The notes: generated from the letters alone by a model not told the origin. A stretch of 64,000 nucleotides of DNA from Noviherbaspirillum sp. Root189 (GCF_001428545.1 NZ_LMHZ01000009.1:56559-120558), one strand, 5' to 3'; counted from the stretch's first letter, positions 51,683 to 61,502 are shown. Numbers and translations: made by a program.

Positions 51683-53140
51683 TCAGTAAGGCGCAGTCGG
51701 CGCCAAGGCCGGTGCGTTAGGCTTGAACTGCAACGATTTGTACTCCAGGAATTCTTCCATTCCATACGGCCCCATTTCACGTCCGCGTCCGGACTGCTTG
51801 TACCCGCCAAAAGGAGCGAACAGGTTAAAGCCGCCACCGTTGATGTCGATCTGGCCGGTACGTAAACGCTTTGCCAGTTGCTGCGCGCGCTCGTCCGAAC
51901 CCGCCCATACGCCCCCAGCCAGGCCGTATGGCGTTCCATTGGCGATACGTACCGCCTCTTCTTCGTCGCGGTAGGTAATGATCGACAAGACCGGTCCAAA
52001 GATTTCCTCCTGTGCGATCGTACTGTCCGGTTTCACGCGGCCGAATACGGTAGGCTTGACGTAATATCCCTTCGGTAGCTCCTCCGGTGCATCGGGGCCG
52101 CCGCATAACAGTTCCGCTCCCTCTTCCATTCCCTTGCGAATGTAATTGCGTACGCGTTCGCGCTGCGCTTCGGAAATCAGCGGCCCCAGTTTTGCGCTGC
52201 CGCCAAACGGGTCGCCAATGGAAAACGCCGATGCCGTTTCCACAGCAAGCTTTGCCACTTCTTCATACCGCGATTCCGGCACCAGCATGCGCGTGTGGGC
52301 CGAGCAAGTCTGGCCGCTATTAAGGAAGCAGGCATTGATGGTTCCTTTCACTGCCGCGGGGAGGTCCGCATCATCGAGGATCACGGAGGCGGATTTCCCG
52401 CCGAGTTCCAGCGCGACGCGCTTGACGGTGGCTGCCGCAACCTCGGAAATACGTTTGCCGGCACGCGTTGACCCGGTGAACGACACCATGTCGACGTCCG
52501 GGTGGCGGACCAGGGCTTCACCCGCGACCGGGCCGGTTCCGCTAATCAAATTGAAGACGCCGGGCGGTAAGCCTGCAGCGTCAATAACTTCGGCCAGGAT
52601 GAATGCATTCACTGGCGCGACTTCCGAGGGCTTGAGAACCACGGTGCACCCTGCTGCCAGGGCTGCGGCTACTTTCGCTGCAATCTGATGGAGAGGATAG
52701 TTCCAGGGTGTAATGCAAGCCACTACCCCGACTGGTTCACGTACCACGCGCGAATTGCCGGTGACCTCTGACCATTGAAATTCACTTGCCATTTTGGCGT
52801 AATAACCGAAGTTCGCAATCGGCGATCCAACCTGTATCAGTCCGGCTAACTTGAGCGGCATGCCAACTTCCGCGGCAATCACTTTCGCAAGTTCATCGCT
52901 ACGCGCCTTCATGCCTTCCTGCACTTTTTTCAGCAAGGCGCCGCGTTCAGCAGGCGGCGTATTGCTCCAGTGATCGAACGCGGCCCGAGCCGCGGTGACT
53001 GCTGCATCGGCGTCGTGCTCGTCGCCTTCCGGAATGGTCGCCATAACCTCTTCGGTCGATGCATTGATGACGTCGATTTTGCCCTTGCCGGACGGGGCAA
53101 TCCATTTGCCGTTGATATAAAAATTATTCCACTCTTGCAT
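51683..53140 (-). CDS. NAD(P)+-dependent aldehyde dehydrogenase
   Basis: The 485-residue ALDH has the glutamate motif [13 protein letters not shown] (Glu245), the catalytic cysteine in [11 protein letters not shown] (Cys279), [27 protein letters not shown] and the C-terminal [13 protein letters not shown]. It oxidises aldehydes to acids in the cytoplasm. Substrate is unclear: the sequence is of the broad class containing aromatic, betaine and aliphatic aldehyde enzymes. GGAG lies eight bases before the ATG at 53140. It is convergent with envZ and divergent from the protease gene. Confidence 0.93.
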   Translation of the reverse strand: MQEWNNFYINGKWIAPSGKGKIDVINASTEEVMATIPEGDEHDADAAVTAARAAFDHWSNTPPAERGALLKKVQEGMKARSDELAKVIAAEVGMPLKLAGLIQVGSPIANFGYYAKMASEFQWSEVTGNSRVVREPVGVVACITPWNYPLHQIAAKVAAALAAGCTVVLKPSEVAPVNAFILAEVIDAAGLPPGVFNLISGTGPVAGEALVRHPDVDMVSFTGSTRAGKRISEVAAATVKRVALELGGKSASVILDDADLPAAVKGTINACFLNSGQTCSAHTRMLVPESRYEEVAKLAVETASAFSIGDPFGGSAKLGPLISEAQRERVRNYIRKGMEEGAELLCGGPDAPEELPKGYYVKPTVFGRVKPDSTIAQEEIFGPVLSIITYRDEEEAVRIANGTPYGLAGGVWAGSDERAQQLAKRLRTGQIDINGGGFNLFAPFGGYKQSGRGREMGPYGMEEFLEYKSLQFKPNAPALAPTAPY

Positions 53141-53493
53141 GATCCGTCTCCAATTGATTTATATGACTCGCTATGTTCGCCGGGCTTATTGTTACATGGG
53201 ATGCCGCGGCTTGCAGGTGGCGGAGTGCTTTCGCGTTGGTCGATACCTCTCGATTCCATATGGCATCGATTCCGCAATCGGCTTAGTTCGATATGTATCC
53301 GGCCGGTTCTTTTGCGCTGAGACAAATGATGTGTTTTTCGCCGGTATAAATTCGTTACAAGTACCGACACGACGAAACAAATTTCCCGTGGCGGCGTCTA
53401 CAAAACACGGTTACACACAGTCTGCTGTTGTCCGCCGTCGTGGCGTGCGACATGCCAGTCCAGGAGAAGGTGGCCGCAGGTGATGGGCACCAG
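53141..53493. other. intergenic region between divergent aldehyde dehydrogenase and protease genes
   Basis: About 350 bases without a convincing gene; both promoters must lie here. The stretch from 53280 to 53410 is relatively AT-rich. No clear operator, hairpin or -35/-10 pair was found. Parts of 53428-53493 may be coding if the protease starts earlier than chosen. Confidence 0.45.
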
Positions 53494-54495
53494 ATGAAAA
53501 AGAATCCCCTTTACAGCAAGTCATCCCGGGCTCGTCGCGTCGATACGACCGCGTCCGCCGCACCGGGCCGTCCTGCATCACAATCGCGTTCACAAGCTGT
53601 TCCGCCATCGGACCAGGCAGGTCCGCATGTTTCCGCTAAGGCTTCCGCCGCTTCCAGTTCGGCAACGCGCCCGCGTCGTTTTAACAGAATCCGCATGCTA
53701 GCGAGCAGACATGAGAGGCTGTTATTGATATTCACCTCCGTTTTGCTAAGCGCCATGCTGTTTTACGGGTACACCGAATTGCGTCCGGTCGAGCGGAAGC
53801 TGACACAGAAAGACATCGACGCTGCCGTCATGCACACGCTGGACCGGAACGTCCTGCCGTCACCGGAAGCAAAAGCCTTTGCACGCATACGCCCCTCTGT
53901 GGTGCGTGTCACGCAAGTTGGCGGAAATCAAAATCAAAAGGAGACGACGCCGGCTAAAGCCCTGGGCGTAGGTACAGGTGTCGTTATCGTTGATCGCGGC
54001 ATCATCCTGACCAATCTGCACGTGGTGGAAGGGGATAATAAAATTCAGATTGACTTTGCTGACGGTACCAAGTCCGACGCAGTGATTTTACAAAGGCAAC
54101 CTGAAAACGATCTTGCAGTATTGCAGGCCACCACCATACCTGACGATTTAATTCCTGCAACCTTACGTTCGACACAAGGACTTGCCGTGGGCGACAAGGT
54201 GGTCGCAGTGGGATTTCCATTTAACATCGGTCCGTCCGCTTCGTCCGGCATCGTGTCGGGCCTCAAGCGCAGCTATCACTCCGAAGACGACAAACGGATG
54301 CTTGCCAACCTGATTCAGTTCGATGCGGCGGCCAATCCGGGCAACTCCGGTGGTCCGCTGATTACCATGAATGGCGAGGTGGTCGGCATTGTTACCGCAA
54401 TCCTGAGCCCGAACCCACAAGGGTCGTTTATCGGGATCGGTTTCGCAGTCCCGATTGAAACCGCCGCGGCCGCTGCAGGTGAAGCACCATTCTGA
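53494..54495 (+). CDS. membrane-anchored trypsin-like (S1C, HtrA-type) serine protease without PDZ
   Basis: In this 333-residue version a basic, serine/alanine/proline-rich N-terminus (about 70 residues) precedes one transmembrane helix (about 75 to 93, LLLIFTSVLLSAMLFYGY) and a periplasmic protease domain with the triad His176 (ILTNLHVVEG), Asp206 (ENDLAVLQ) and Ser285 (NPGNSGGPLI). No PDZ domain follows, unlike DegP or DegS. The start is unsure: ATG 53494 is used here, but ATG 53452 or TTG 53428 are in frame. It is 39 bases upstream of the moxR-like gene and may share its transcript. Confidence 0.88.
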   Translation: MKKNPLYSKSSRARRVDTTASAAPGRPASQSRSQAVPPSDQAGPHVSAKASAASSSATRPRRFNRIRMLASRHERLLLIFTSVLLSAMLFYGYTELRPVERKLTQKDIDAAVMHTLDRNVLPSPEAKAFARIRPSVVRVTQVGGNQNQKETTPAKALGVGTGVVIVDRGIILTNLHVVEGDNKIQIDFADGTKSDAVILQRQPENDLAVLQATTIPDDLIPATLRSTQGLAVGDKVVAVGFPFNIGPSASSGIVSGLKRSYHSEDDKRMLANLIQFDAAANPGNSGGPLITMNGEVVGIVTAILSPNPQGSFIGIGFAVPIETAAAAAGEAPF

Positions 54496-54534
54496 AACCG
54501 TAACGAAGCATTCATATTGAACAGGCAGGAGCCC

Positions 54535-55551
54535 ATGGAAGACAGAGACAAGGTCAGTACCGAAGTATCACGCCAGATGGAGCAGGTGCTCTACGAGGTC
54601 AAACGCATTGTGGTCGGCCAGGATCATTTCCTGGAACGGGTGCTGGTGGCGATTCTTGCGCGCGGCCATTTGCTGGTGGAAGGCGTGCCGGGACTAGCCA
54701 AGACGCTGACTGTCAAAACGCTGGCGCGCACCATACAGGGAAGTTTCAAGCGTATTCAGTTCACTCCGGACCTGGTGCCTGCGGACCTGATCGGCACCCG
54801 CATCTACAACCAGAAATCCGGCGAATTCACGACGTCGCTCGGACCGGTTTTTGCCAACCTGATCCTTGCCGACGAGATCAACCGCGCGCCGGCCAAGGTA
54901 CAGAGCGCGTTGCTGGAAGTCATGCAGGAATGTCAGGTAACGATCGCCGGCGATACGCATAAGGTGCCGATGCCTTTCCTGGTCATGGCAACACAGAATC
55001 CGATCGAAACAGAAGGTACTTATCCACTCCCGGAGGCACAGGTCGACCGCTTCATGATGAAAGTGCTGGTCAACTACCCCACCGAGGAAGAAGAATTTGT
55101 CATCGTGAATCGCGTGACCGGCCCCGCCTCCGACATTGCAGCAGTCACCAGTACTGAGCAATTGGCACGCCTGCAGCAGCAATGCAGCGAATGCTATGTG
55201 GATCCTTCGCTGGTGCACTATGCCGTACGCCTGGTCGCGGCCACACGTGATCCGGACCGCTACAACGTGCCTAATCTCGCGCATTACCTGACATGCGGCG
55301 CCAGCCCGCGTGCATCGATTCACTTGGTTGAAGGTGCACGCGCACTCGCACTCTTGCGCGGCCGCAATCATGTGCGACCTGAAGACGTCAGCGACCTGGT
55401 CCCGGATGTCTTGCGTCATCGGCTTGCGCTCTCCTATGAAGCGCTGGCGGACGCGATCACGCCTGATCACATTATCCATCGCATCATGAAACACATACCC
55501 GCTCCTGAAAGGATGCTTGAAACCCATGTCCGAGTTGACGCCAACGCCTGA
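54535..55551 (+). CDS. MoxR-family AAA+ ATPase
   Basis: The 338-residue ATPase has Walker A GVPGLAKT, Walker B LILADEINRAP, sensor 1 ATQNPIETEGTYPLPEAQ and the C-terminal lid (NVPNLAHYLTCGASPRASIHLVEGARALALLRG). MoxR proteins act as chaperones that assemble or activate complexes with VWA-domain partners. It overlaps the DUF58 gene by 26 bases and is two genes upstream of a VWA protein. I chose ATG at 54535, with AGGAG just before it; a TTG at 54517 is possible. Confidence 0.95.
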   Translation: MEDRDKVSTEVSRQMEQVLYEVKRIVVGQDHFLERVLVAILARGHLLVEGVPGLAKTLTVKTLARTIQGSFKRIQFTPDLVPADLIGTRIYNQKSGEFTTSLGPVFANLILADEINRAPAKVQSALLEVMQECQVTIAGDTHKVPMPFLVMATQNPIETEGTYPLPEAQVDRFMMKVLVNYPTEEEEFVIVNRVTGPASDIAAVTSTEQLARLQQQCSECYVDPSLVHYAVRLVAATRDPDRYNVPNLAHYLTCGASPRASIHLVEGARALALLRGRNHVRPEDVSDLVPDVLRHRLALSYEALADAITPDHIIHRIMKHIPAPERMLETHVRVDANA

Positions 55552-56461
55552 AGCCGTTCTCCGCCGCATCGAACTGACGGTGCTACGTCAGCTCGATGGG
55601 ATGCTGCATGGGGATTACCACACCCTGTTTCGTGGGCTCGGCATGGATCTGGCCGACCTGCGCGAATACCATTATGAAGACGATGTACGACATATCGACT
55701 GGAACGTTACCGCACGCATGCAGACTCCTTACGTGCGCGAGTATTATGAAGAACGGGATGTCACCGCCTGGTTTTTGCTCGATCTGAGTGCGTCCGAGGA
55801 TTTCGGATCGCAAGAAGTGACCAAGCGTTCGCAGGCGGCTGAAGTGGTTGGCTTGCTGTCGAGCATGTTAACCCGGCACGGCAACCGTGTTGGAGCCCTG
55901 TTTTATGGAGGCAGCGTCGACACGGTGATTCCATCCGGCAGCGGCAGGCGCCATGTATTGCAGATCCTTCACAGGATGATGGCACGCGAACGGCTGGTGC
56001 ATTCCGGAGCGACACGGCTGGAGGATTTACTGAAGACATCGGCGCAAGTCATGAAAAGACGATCGCTCGTGTTTGTGATTTCCGACTTCATCTCCCAGCC
56101 TGGCTGGGAAAAAGCCATGGCGCTGTTAACGCAGCGGCATGACGTACTTGCCATGCGCCTGTACGATCCTCTCGAAATGGAGTTGCCCGATCTTGGTCTG
56201 CTGACCATGCAGGATTCTGAGACCGAGGAACAATTACTGGTGGATACGCACGATCACGCTTTCCGCTCGCGCTTCAGCGCTGCCGTGACGCGGCGCGAGG
56301 ACGCTTTGCACGAAGCATTTGCCAATGCCGGTGTCGACGTACTTGAACTGTCGACTGAAGACATGGTAGTGGACGCGCTGGTCCGATTTTCCGAACTGCG
56401 CAAGGGCCGTAGCCGCCTGATGGCGGGAGGCTCGTTGCCAATGCATATGGGGCGAAGATGA
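55526..56461 (+). CDS. DUF58 domain protein of the MoxR cluster
   Basis: The 311-residue protein has the DUF58 signature DDVRHIDWNVTARMQTPYVREYYEERD and a VWA-like fold with LLDLSASEDFGS in place of a full MIDAS motif. It almost always accompanies moxR. Its start at 55526 lies within the end of the ATPase gene; the TTG at 55517 would add three residues. It overlaps the VWA gene by four bases. Exact role unknown, presumably in assembling the membrane VWA complex. Confidence 0.92.
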   Translation: MSELTPTPEAVLRRIELTVLRQLDGMLHGDYHTLFRGLGMDLADLREYHYEDDVRHIDWNVTARMQTPYVREYYEERDVTAWFLLDLSASEDFGSQEVTKRSQAAEVVGLLSSMLTRHGNRVGALFYGGSVDTVIPSGSGRRHVLQILHRMMARERLVHSGATRLEDLLKTSAQVMKRRSLVFVISDFISQPGWEKAMALLTQRHDVLAMRLYDPLEMELPDLGLLTMQDSETEEQLLVDTHDHAFRSRFSAAVTRREDALHEAFANAGVDVLELSTEDMVVDALVRFSELRKGRSRLMAGGSLPMHMGRR

Positions 56462-57510
56462 CTTTTATCTGGCCTGGTTTCCTATGGTTCCTGTTATGTG
56501 TGCCGCTACTCGTATTGACGTACTGGCTGATGCTGCGCAGGAAAAAAAAGCATGCGGTCCGCTATGCCGGGCTCACGACTGTCAAGGAAGCAATGGGACG
56601 CTCGCAGCAGTTCCGTCGCCATTTGCCGCCCTTGCTATTTTTGATCGCCTTGACGGTAATGTTGCTGGCCGTCGCGCGTCCGGCGGCGCTCGTCACCTTG
56701 CCGTCGCAATATGAGACCGTCATTCTTGCCATCGACGTGTCGGGCAGCATGCGCGCAAGCGATGTGAAGCCAACGCGTATTGCAGCGGCGCAAGCGGCAG
56801 TACAGGGATTCGTCGAGCAGCAGCCACGCAATACGCGCGTAGGGGTCGTCACCTTCGCAGGCACTGCGGCACTGACCCAACCGCCAACGGAAAACCGGCA
56901 AGACATTCTTGCCGCGATTGATCGTATCCAGTTGCAACGTGCTACCGCGATAGGCAGTGGAATCCTGGTATCGTTGAAGGCCATTTTTCCCGAGATCGAG
57001 TTCAATCTCAACTCGTCCGATCCACGCCCTGCAGAAAGAGACAACAGTGAAGCACGTGCCATTGGTGAAAGGCCAAAGGAAAAGCGCGCTGACTTCAAAC
57101 CCGTGCAACCAGGGTCGTACATGTCGGCGGCAATCATTCTGTTGACCGATGGCCAGACCACCACAGGTCCGGACCCGATTGAATCTTCCATGATGGCCGC
57201 TGAGCGCGGAGTCCGTGTGTTCACAGTGGGTATTGGTACCACCGAAGGAGAAGTCGTTGCGGGCGAAGGATGGTCCATGCATGTGCGGCTTGATGAAGAC
57301 TCGCTTAAAAAAATCGCTGCGTCGACAGGAGCCGAATATTTCTATGCCGGTACCGCGGACGACTTGGCCAAGGTGTACAAGGTGCTCAATTCCAAGCTGA
57401 CCCTGGAGCGCAAGGAAACCGAAATCACGGCGCTGTTTGCAGCGGTCGCCGCATTCTTTGCGCTACTGTCAGCGATGCTGTCAATGCTGTGGTTTAACCG
57501 CATTCTGTGA
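56458..57510 (+). CDS. membrane VWA-domain protein (BatA-like)
   Basis: The 350-residue protein has two N-terminal transmembrane segments (FLWFLLCVPLLVLTYWL; LPPLLFLIALTVMLLAVA), a von Willebrand factor A domain with a full MIDAS motif (VILAIDVSGSMRASD, TFAGTAAL, ILLTDGQTTTG) and a C-terminal transmembrane helix (about 322 to 345). This is the BatA layout of aerotolerance-type operons. A charged insert (about 185 to 215) separates two VWA strands. It is coupled to DUF58 upstream and to the SGNH hydrolase downstream by overlaps. Confidence 0.93.
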   Translation: MTFIWPGFLWFLLCVPLLVLTYWLMLRRKKKHAVRYAGLTTVKEAMGRSQQFRRHLPPLLFLIALTVMLLAVARPAALVTLPSQYETVILAIDVSGSMRASDVKPTRIAAAQAAVQGFVEQQPRNTRVGVVTFAGTAALTQPPTENRQDILAAIDRIQLQRATAIGSGILVSLKAIFPEIEFNLNSSDPRPAERDNSEARAIGERPKEKRADFKPVQPGSYMSAAIILLTDGQTTTGPDPIESSMMAAERGVRVFTVGIGTTEGEVVAGEGWSMHVRLDEDSLKKIAASTGAEYFYAGTADDLAKVYKVLNSKLTLERKETEITALFAAVAAFFALLSAMLSMLWFNRIL

Positions 57511-58166
57511 TTCCGGAAATACCGCACGACGAAGGACTTCGCGACCATGGTGCGGAGTCCTTTGCATCTCGGGAAATCGTTATCGCCGCCTATGGTGAAT
57601 CAACCATGACCGGCTGGGGTTTGCCCGATGGAGAAAATATTCCCGCTTTTTTGCAACGGCTGCTGCCTCACACTTGCGTTGTCAATGAGGGTGTTCCGGC
57701 AACGACTGCGCGTCAATTGCTTACTGGCAATGACGGCAAACATATGCAACCGTGGCGCCGCCAGATGCGGGATAGCCGGGCATCCATCATCGTACTGAAC
57801 CGTGGCATTAACGAGCCGTACAACGGGGAATCGCCGGCGGACTTCAAGCAGGCACTACAAGAGCTGGCGATCACCGCTCTGCATGCAGGCAAGATAGTCG
57901 TACTGCAGACACCAAGCCCTACGATTACTGGTACCGAGCTCGATCGCGGCGTGGCAACCAGCGCACGCGTCATCCGTGAAGTAGCCCATGAGTTGCAGCT
58001 ACCGCTATCTGATGCGCACCGTCTCGTGCAGCGTTTGCTACGGGAAAAGGGGAGTACCACTATTCCAGATGGAGTGCATCCGACAGCGGAGGTGTACCGA
58101 GTCATGGCGCTCGACCTGGCGCAGATCATCACGCCTCTTCTGGCCTCGCTCCAGGGGCCGGCTTGA
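57507..58166 (+). CDS. SGNH/GDSL-family hydrolase
   Basis: The 219-residue protein has block I IAAYGESTMTGWG (Ser nucleophile in GES), block II VNEGVPATTARQLL, block III NRGINEPYNG and block V DGVHPTAEVY (Asp-His pair), so it is a complete esterase or lipase of the GDSL type. The usual GxND of block III reads GINE here. There is no signal peptide. The start is GTG at 57507, overlapping the VWA stop by four bases, so it is translated with the MoxR-DUF58-VWA cluster. Substrate unknown; an acyl group on a lipid or glycan would fit the context. Confidence 0.88.
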   Translation: MIPEIPHDEGLRDHGAESFASREIVIAAYGESTMTGWGLPDGENIPAFLQRLLPHTCVVNEGVPATTARQLLTGNDGKHMQPWRRQMRDSRASIIVLNRGINEPYNGESPADFKQALQELAITALHAGKIVVLQTPSPTITGTELDRGVATSARVIREVAHELQLPLSDAHRLVQRLLREKGSTTIPDGVHPTAEVYRVMALDLAQIITPLLASLQGPA

Positions 58167-58239
58167 ATGGAAGATTCATCCGGAAACTGTGTCGGCCATC
58201 ACGATATCATGGCTTGCCAATTCTTAAGGAGGGATTCCC

Positions 58240-58713
58240 ATGTTCGAGGTTGCCGGACTAGACCATATCTACATCGCTGTTTCCGATTTGCGGCGCTCGG
58301 AGCTGTTTTACGACCGGGCAATGACGACGTTGGGATTTCATAAAAACTCGTTCACGCTGGAAGGTGATCCGCACATTCAATATTTCAATCGCCATTTCGG
58401 TTATGTGCTGCGCCCGGCGCGGACCGCACGAGAACATGATAACTACGCTCCCGGTTTGCACCATCTTTGTCTTCGTGTTAATTCGATCGACGATGTGATC
58501 AATGCGGCTAAAGCGCTGAAGGAAGCTGGAGTCGACGCACCTCCGGCAAAACACTTTCCGGAATATGCGCCTGATTATTGGGCGACATTTTTCTCAGATC
58601 CGGATGGCTTGCGCCTTGAGATCACCAACTACAGGCAGGAGCGCCGTGAACGCCATGACAATTGGGACGAACTGGTCGGAAGGGAAAAATCTAAACCGAT
58701 CGATCATGTTTAG
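58240..58713 (+). CDS. VOC (glyoxalase/dioxygenase-fold) family protein
   Basis: The 157-residue product has two paired beta-alpha-beta-beta-beta units: VAGLDHIYIAVSDLRRSELFYD and GLHHLCLRVNSIDDVINAAKAL, ending DPDGLRLEITNYR. The His, His and Glu residues of a metal site are present. Members include glyoxalase I-like, fosfomycin-resistance and ring-cleavage enzymes; which applies here is not clear. It has a very strong ribosome binding site (AAGGAGGGA) and is 73 bases past the SGNH hydrolase gene. Confidence 0.9.
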   Translation: MFEVAGLDHIYIAVSDLRRSELFYDRAMTTLGFHKNSFTLEGDPHIQYFNRHFGYVLRPARTAREHDNYAPGLHHLCLRVNSIDDVINAAKALKEAGVDAPPAKHFPEYAPDYWATFFSDPDGLRLEITNYRQERRERHDNWDELVGREKSKPIDHV

Positions 58714-58789
58714 TCGTGAAAAGAACCGGCTTCTTCTCCAGTAAATGTTAGGCATTCCTGCGTGTAAGTTAAACGATCAACTGGCCTAC

Positions 58790-58818
58790 TTTACAGCCCA
58801 CAGTTGGACTGTTACGAT
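58790..58818 (+). promoter_or_regulatory. promoter candidate for the SDR-acyl-CoA ligase-SDR group
   Basis: TTTACA (58790-58795) and TACGAT (58813-58818) are 17 bases apart, matching consensus at five and four of six positions. The leader to the SDR start at 59002 would be about 175 bases and includes a 7-bp stem (58919-58925 with 58949-58955). The rest of the 288-base gap holds nothing recognisable. Confidence 0.45.
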
Positions 58819-59001
58819 AAATAAGAGCAGAACTCTGTTTCGCTATGCAGAACAACATGAAGCGACAGTCCTCTGCTGTAGTTCCTGACTTGCTTAGCCC
58901 GCAAGGTGCATAAGAACGGGCGGTGACAACACAGCCAGTGCGCAGTTGCACCGCCATGTTCAACACAGGATGCGTTTTGCAAATTACCCAGGAGACACAT
59001 A

Positions 59002-59775
59002 ATGAGCGTCAAGCAGTTATTCAGCCTCGAAGGTCGTATCGCATTGATTACCGGTGGTTCTCGCGGACTGGGATTGCAAATGGCTGAGGCGCTCGGTGAA
59101 ATGGGGTGCAAGCTCGCCCTAACTGCGCGCAAAGCGGATGAATTGTCCGAGGCAAGGACCCATCTTGAACAGATGGGATATGAAGTGCTGACTGTCGTCA
59201 ACGACTTGTCTAACACCAGTCAGATTCCCGGCATGGTGGATCAGGTCATGCAGCGCTTTGGCGCCATCGACATCCTGGTAAACAACGCTGGCGCAACCTG
59301 GAGTGCACCTGCTGAAGAGTACCCCGACGAAGCCTGGCGCAAGGTGTTGGGGCTGAATGTCGATTCCTTGTTCTTTGTGGCACGTGAAGTCGCAAAGCGC
59401 AGCATGATCCCAAGAAAGTCCGGCAAGATACTCAACATCGCTTCTGTCGCTGGATTACGTGGAAGCGCCGTCAACGTCAACACGATCGCGTACCACACAT
59501 CAAAAGGCGCCGTCGTCAACTTCACTCGCTCCCTCGCGTCCGAATGGGGAAAGTACAATATCAATGTGAATGCGATCTGTCCCGGCTTTTTCCCGTCCAA
59601 GATGTCGGCTGGCTTGCTGGAGAAGGTTGCGGAGTCCGTCATTGCACGAGCGCCCCTGCATCGTATCGGCGGTGACGAAGACCTGAAAGGCATTGTCGTA
59701 TTTCTCGCCTCGGAAGCGTCGCGCCATATCACCGGCCAGGCCATTGCTGTGGATGGCGGCATCAGTGCAGTGTAA
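59002..59775 (+). CDS. short-chain dehydrogenase/reductase
   Basis: The 257-residue classical SDR has the NAD(P)-binding TGGSRGLGLQMAEALG, VNNAGATWSAP, the catalytic Ser and YHTSK (YxxxK) and GGISAV at the C-terminus. The basic residue after the glycine-rich loop (SRG, and TARKAD) favours NADP(H). Substrate unknown; location before an acyl-CoA ligase gene suggests a 3-hydroxyacyl or alcohol substrate. GGAG lies nine bases before the ATG. Confidence 0.93.
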   Translation: MSVKQLFSLEGRIALITGGSRGLGLQMAEALGEMGCKLALTARKADELSEARTHLEQMGYEVLTVVNDLSNTSQIPGMVDQVMQRFGAIDILVNNAGATWSAPAEEYPDEAWRKVLGLNVDSLFFVAREVAKRSMIPRKSGKILNIASVAGLRGSAVNVNTIAYHTSKGAVVNFTRSLASEWGKYNINVNAICPGFFPSKMSAGLLEKVAESVIARAPLHRIGGDEDLKGIVVFLASEASRHITGQAIAVDGGISAV

Positions 59776-59843
59776 GTGGAACCGATCTCGCCGAACCCCG
59801 CCATGCGGCATCACGCCGCATTAACTGTTTATTGAAGAAAACC

Positions 59844-61502
59844 ATGTCCGACCGCCATCTGGCATTCTGGCCAGGCACCCTGCCGAAACACCTGACGGTG
59901 CCGCAGACCAATCTTTACTATAACGTGGAAGTGTCTGCGACACGTTTCCCCGATAAACCATACATCCTGTTTTACGATACGCCAATCACCTTTGCGGAAT
60001 TCCGCGATGAGACCGAGCGCATTGCCGGTTTTCTGCAGCAGGAGTGCAAGGTAAAACAAGGCGACCGCGTGTTGCTCTACCTGCAGAACAGCCCACAGTT
60101 TATTCTTGCCTACTACGGCATCTTGCGGGCGAACGCGGTCGTCGTTCCTGTCAATCCCATGAATCGCACCAACGAGTTGCGTCACTACGTGTCCGATACC
60201 GGCGCAACCACGGCGGTCGTACCCCAGGACCTGTATGCACAAATAGCTCCGCTCCTCGGTGAAGGACTAGAGCAAGTAGTCGTGGCAGCCTATTCGGATT
60301 ACCTGAAGCGGCCTACCGATCTGCGGATACCGGAGTTTGTCAGCGCTCCGCGTGAGCCTATCACTGGCAAAGGCGTGACGCTTTGGTCGGATATGCTCGC
60401 AAAAAATCTGCGGCCTGGTCCGCTGACGACCGGCCCGGACGACCTGTGCGTCATGCCTTATACATCGGGCACCACCGGCAATCCCAAAGGCTGCATGCAC
60501 ACACATCGCAGTGTCATGTATAGCGTGGTGGCAAGCATGCAGTGGTTTGGCACGCAACAAGATGCGACTTTGCTATCCGTACTGCCGTTTTTCCATGTCA
60601 CCGGTATGCAGGGAAGCATGAGCGGACCGCTCTATCTCGGCAGCACGATTGTGTTGCTGCCGCGCTGGGATCGGGAAGTCGCTGTGGAATGCATACAGCG
60701 TTATCGCGTGACCTCGCTGCAGGTGATTTCAACCATGGTGGTTGACTTGCTCGCGAACCCAAAGATTGGTGAATACAACCTGTCGAGTATTAAAGGTGTA
60801 CGCGGTGGTGGCGCAGCGATGCCGGAGGCGGTTGCGCAAAAATTGAACGATATATTCGGTGTGCCTTACGTTGAAGGTTACGGCATGTCGGAAACGATGG
60901 CCGCAACCCATATCAATCCGCCGCAGAGACCAAAGAAGCAATGCCTCGGCGTGCCGCTCTTCGATGTTGACGCACGTGTTGTCGATCCATCAGACTTTCA
61001 TGAATTGCCGCCCGGCGAGGTCGGTGAAATCGTCGTCAATGCGCCCAACGTCATGCTGGGATACTGGAATCATCCGGAAGGTACGCGTGAGGCTTTCGTC
61101 GAGATCGGCGGCAAGCGCTTCCTGCGGACCGGCGATCTGGCCATGACCGATGAAGACGGGTACTTCTTCATGGTCGACCGCCTTAAGCGCATGATCAATG
61201 CATCGGGTTTCAAGGTATGGCCTGCTGAAGTTGAAGCACTGATGTATCAGCACCCTGCAATACAAGAGGCCTGTGTAATCGGCACGCGCGATCCTAAACG
61301 TGGCGAGACGGTGAAAGCAGTGATCGTCTTGCGCGAAGCCTTCCGTGGCAAGGTGAGCGAGCAGGACATTGTCGAATGGGCGCATCAAAATATGGCCGCC
61401 TACAAGAGTCCGCGCATCGTGCAGTTTGCCGAATCCTTGCCCAAGTCGTCGACGGGGAAGATTCAATGGCGTGAATTGCAGGAGAAGGAAAATGCTGCCT
61501 GA
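59844..61502 (+). CDS. AMP-dependent acyl-CoA synthetase (long-chain fatty acid--CoA ligase type)
   Basis: The 552-residue ANL enzyme has the P-loop MPYTSGTTGNPKGCMHTH, the EGYGMSET motif, the hinge region GDLAMTDEDGYFFMVDRLKRMI and the C-terminal catalytic lysine in PKSSTGKIQWREL. It activates a carboxylate to acyl-AMP and then acyl-CoA. The chain length is not readable from sequence. The ATG at 59844 was preferred over a TTG at 59832. Flanked on both sides by SDR genes, it may belong to a short fatty-acid or side-chain degradation route. Confidence 0.93.
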   Translation: MSDRHLAFWPGTLPKHLTVPQTNLYYNVEVSATRFPDKPYILFYDTPITFAEFRDETERIAGFLQQECKVKQGDRVLLYLQNSPQFILAYYGILRANAVVVPVNPMNRTNELRHYVSDTGATTAVVPQDLYAQIAPLLGEGLEQVVVAAYSDYLKRPTDLRIPEFVSAPREPITGKGVTLWSDMLAKNLRPGPLTTGPDDLCVMPYTSGTTGNPKGCMHTHRSVMYSVVASMQWFGTQQDATLLSVLPFFHVTGMQGSMSGPLYLGSTIVLLPRWDREVAVECIQRYRVTSLQVISTMVVDLLANPKIGEYNLSSIKGVRGGGAAMPEAVAQKLNDIFGVPYVEGYGMSETMAATHINPPQRPKKQCLGVPLFDVDARVVDPSDFHELPPGEVGEIVVNAPNVMLGYWNHPEGTREAFVEIGGKRFLRTGDLAMTDEDGYFFMVDRLKRMINASGFKVWPAEVEALMYQHPAIQEACVIGTRDPKRGETVKAVIVLREAFRGKVSEQDIVEWAHQNMAAYKSPRIVQFAESLPKSSTGKIQWRELQEKENAA

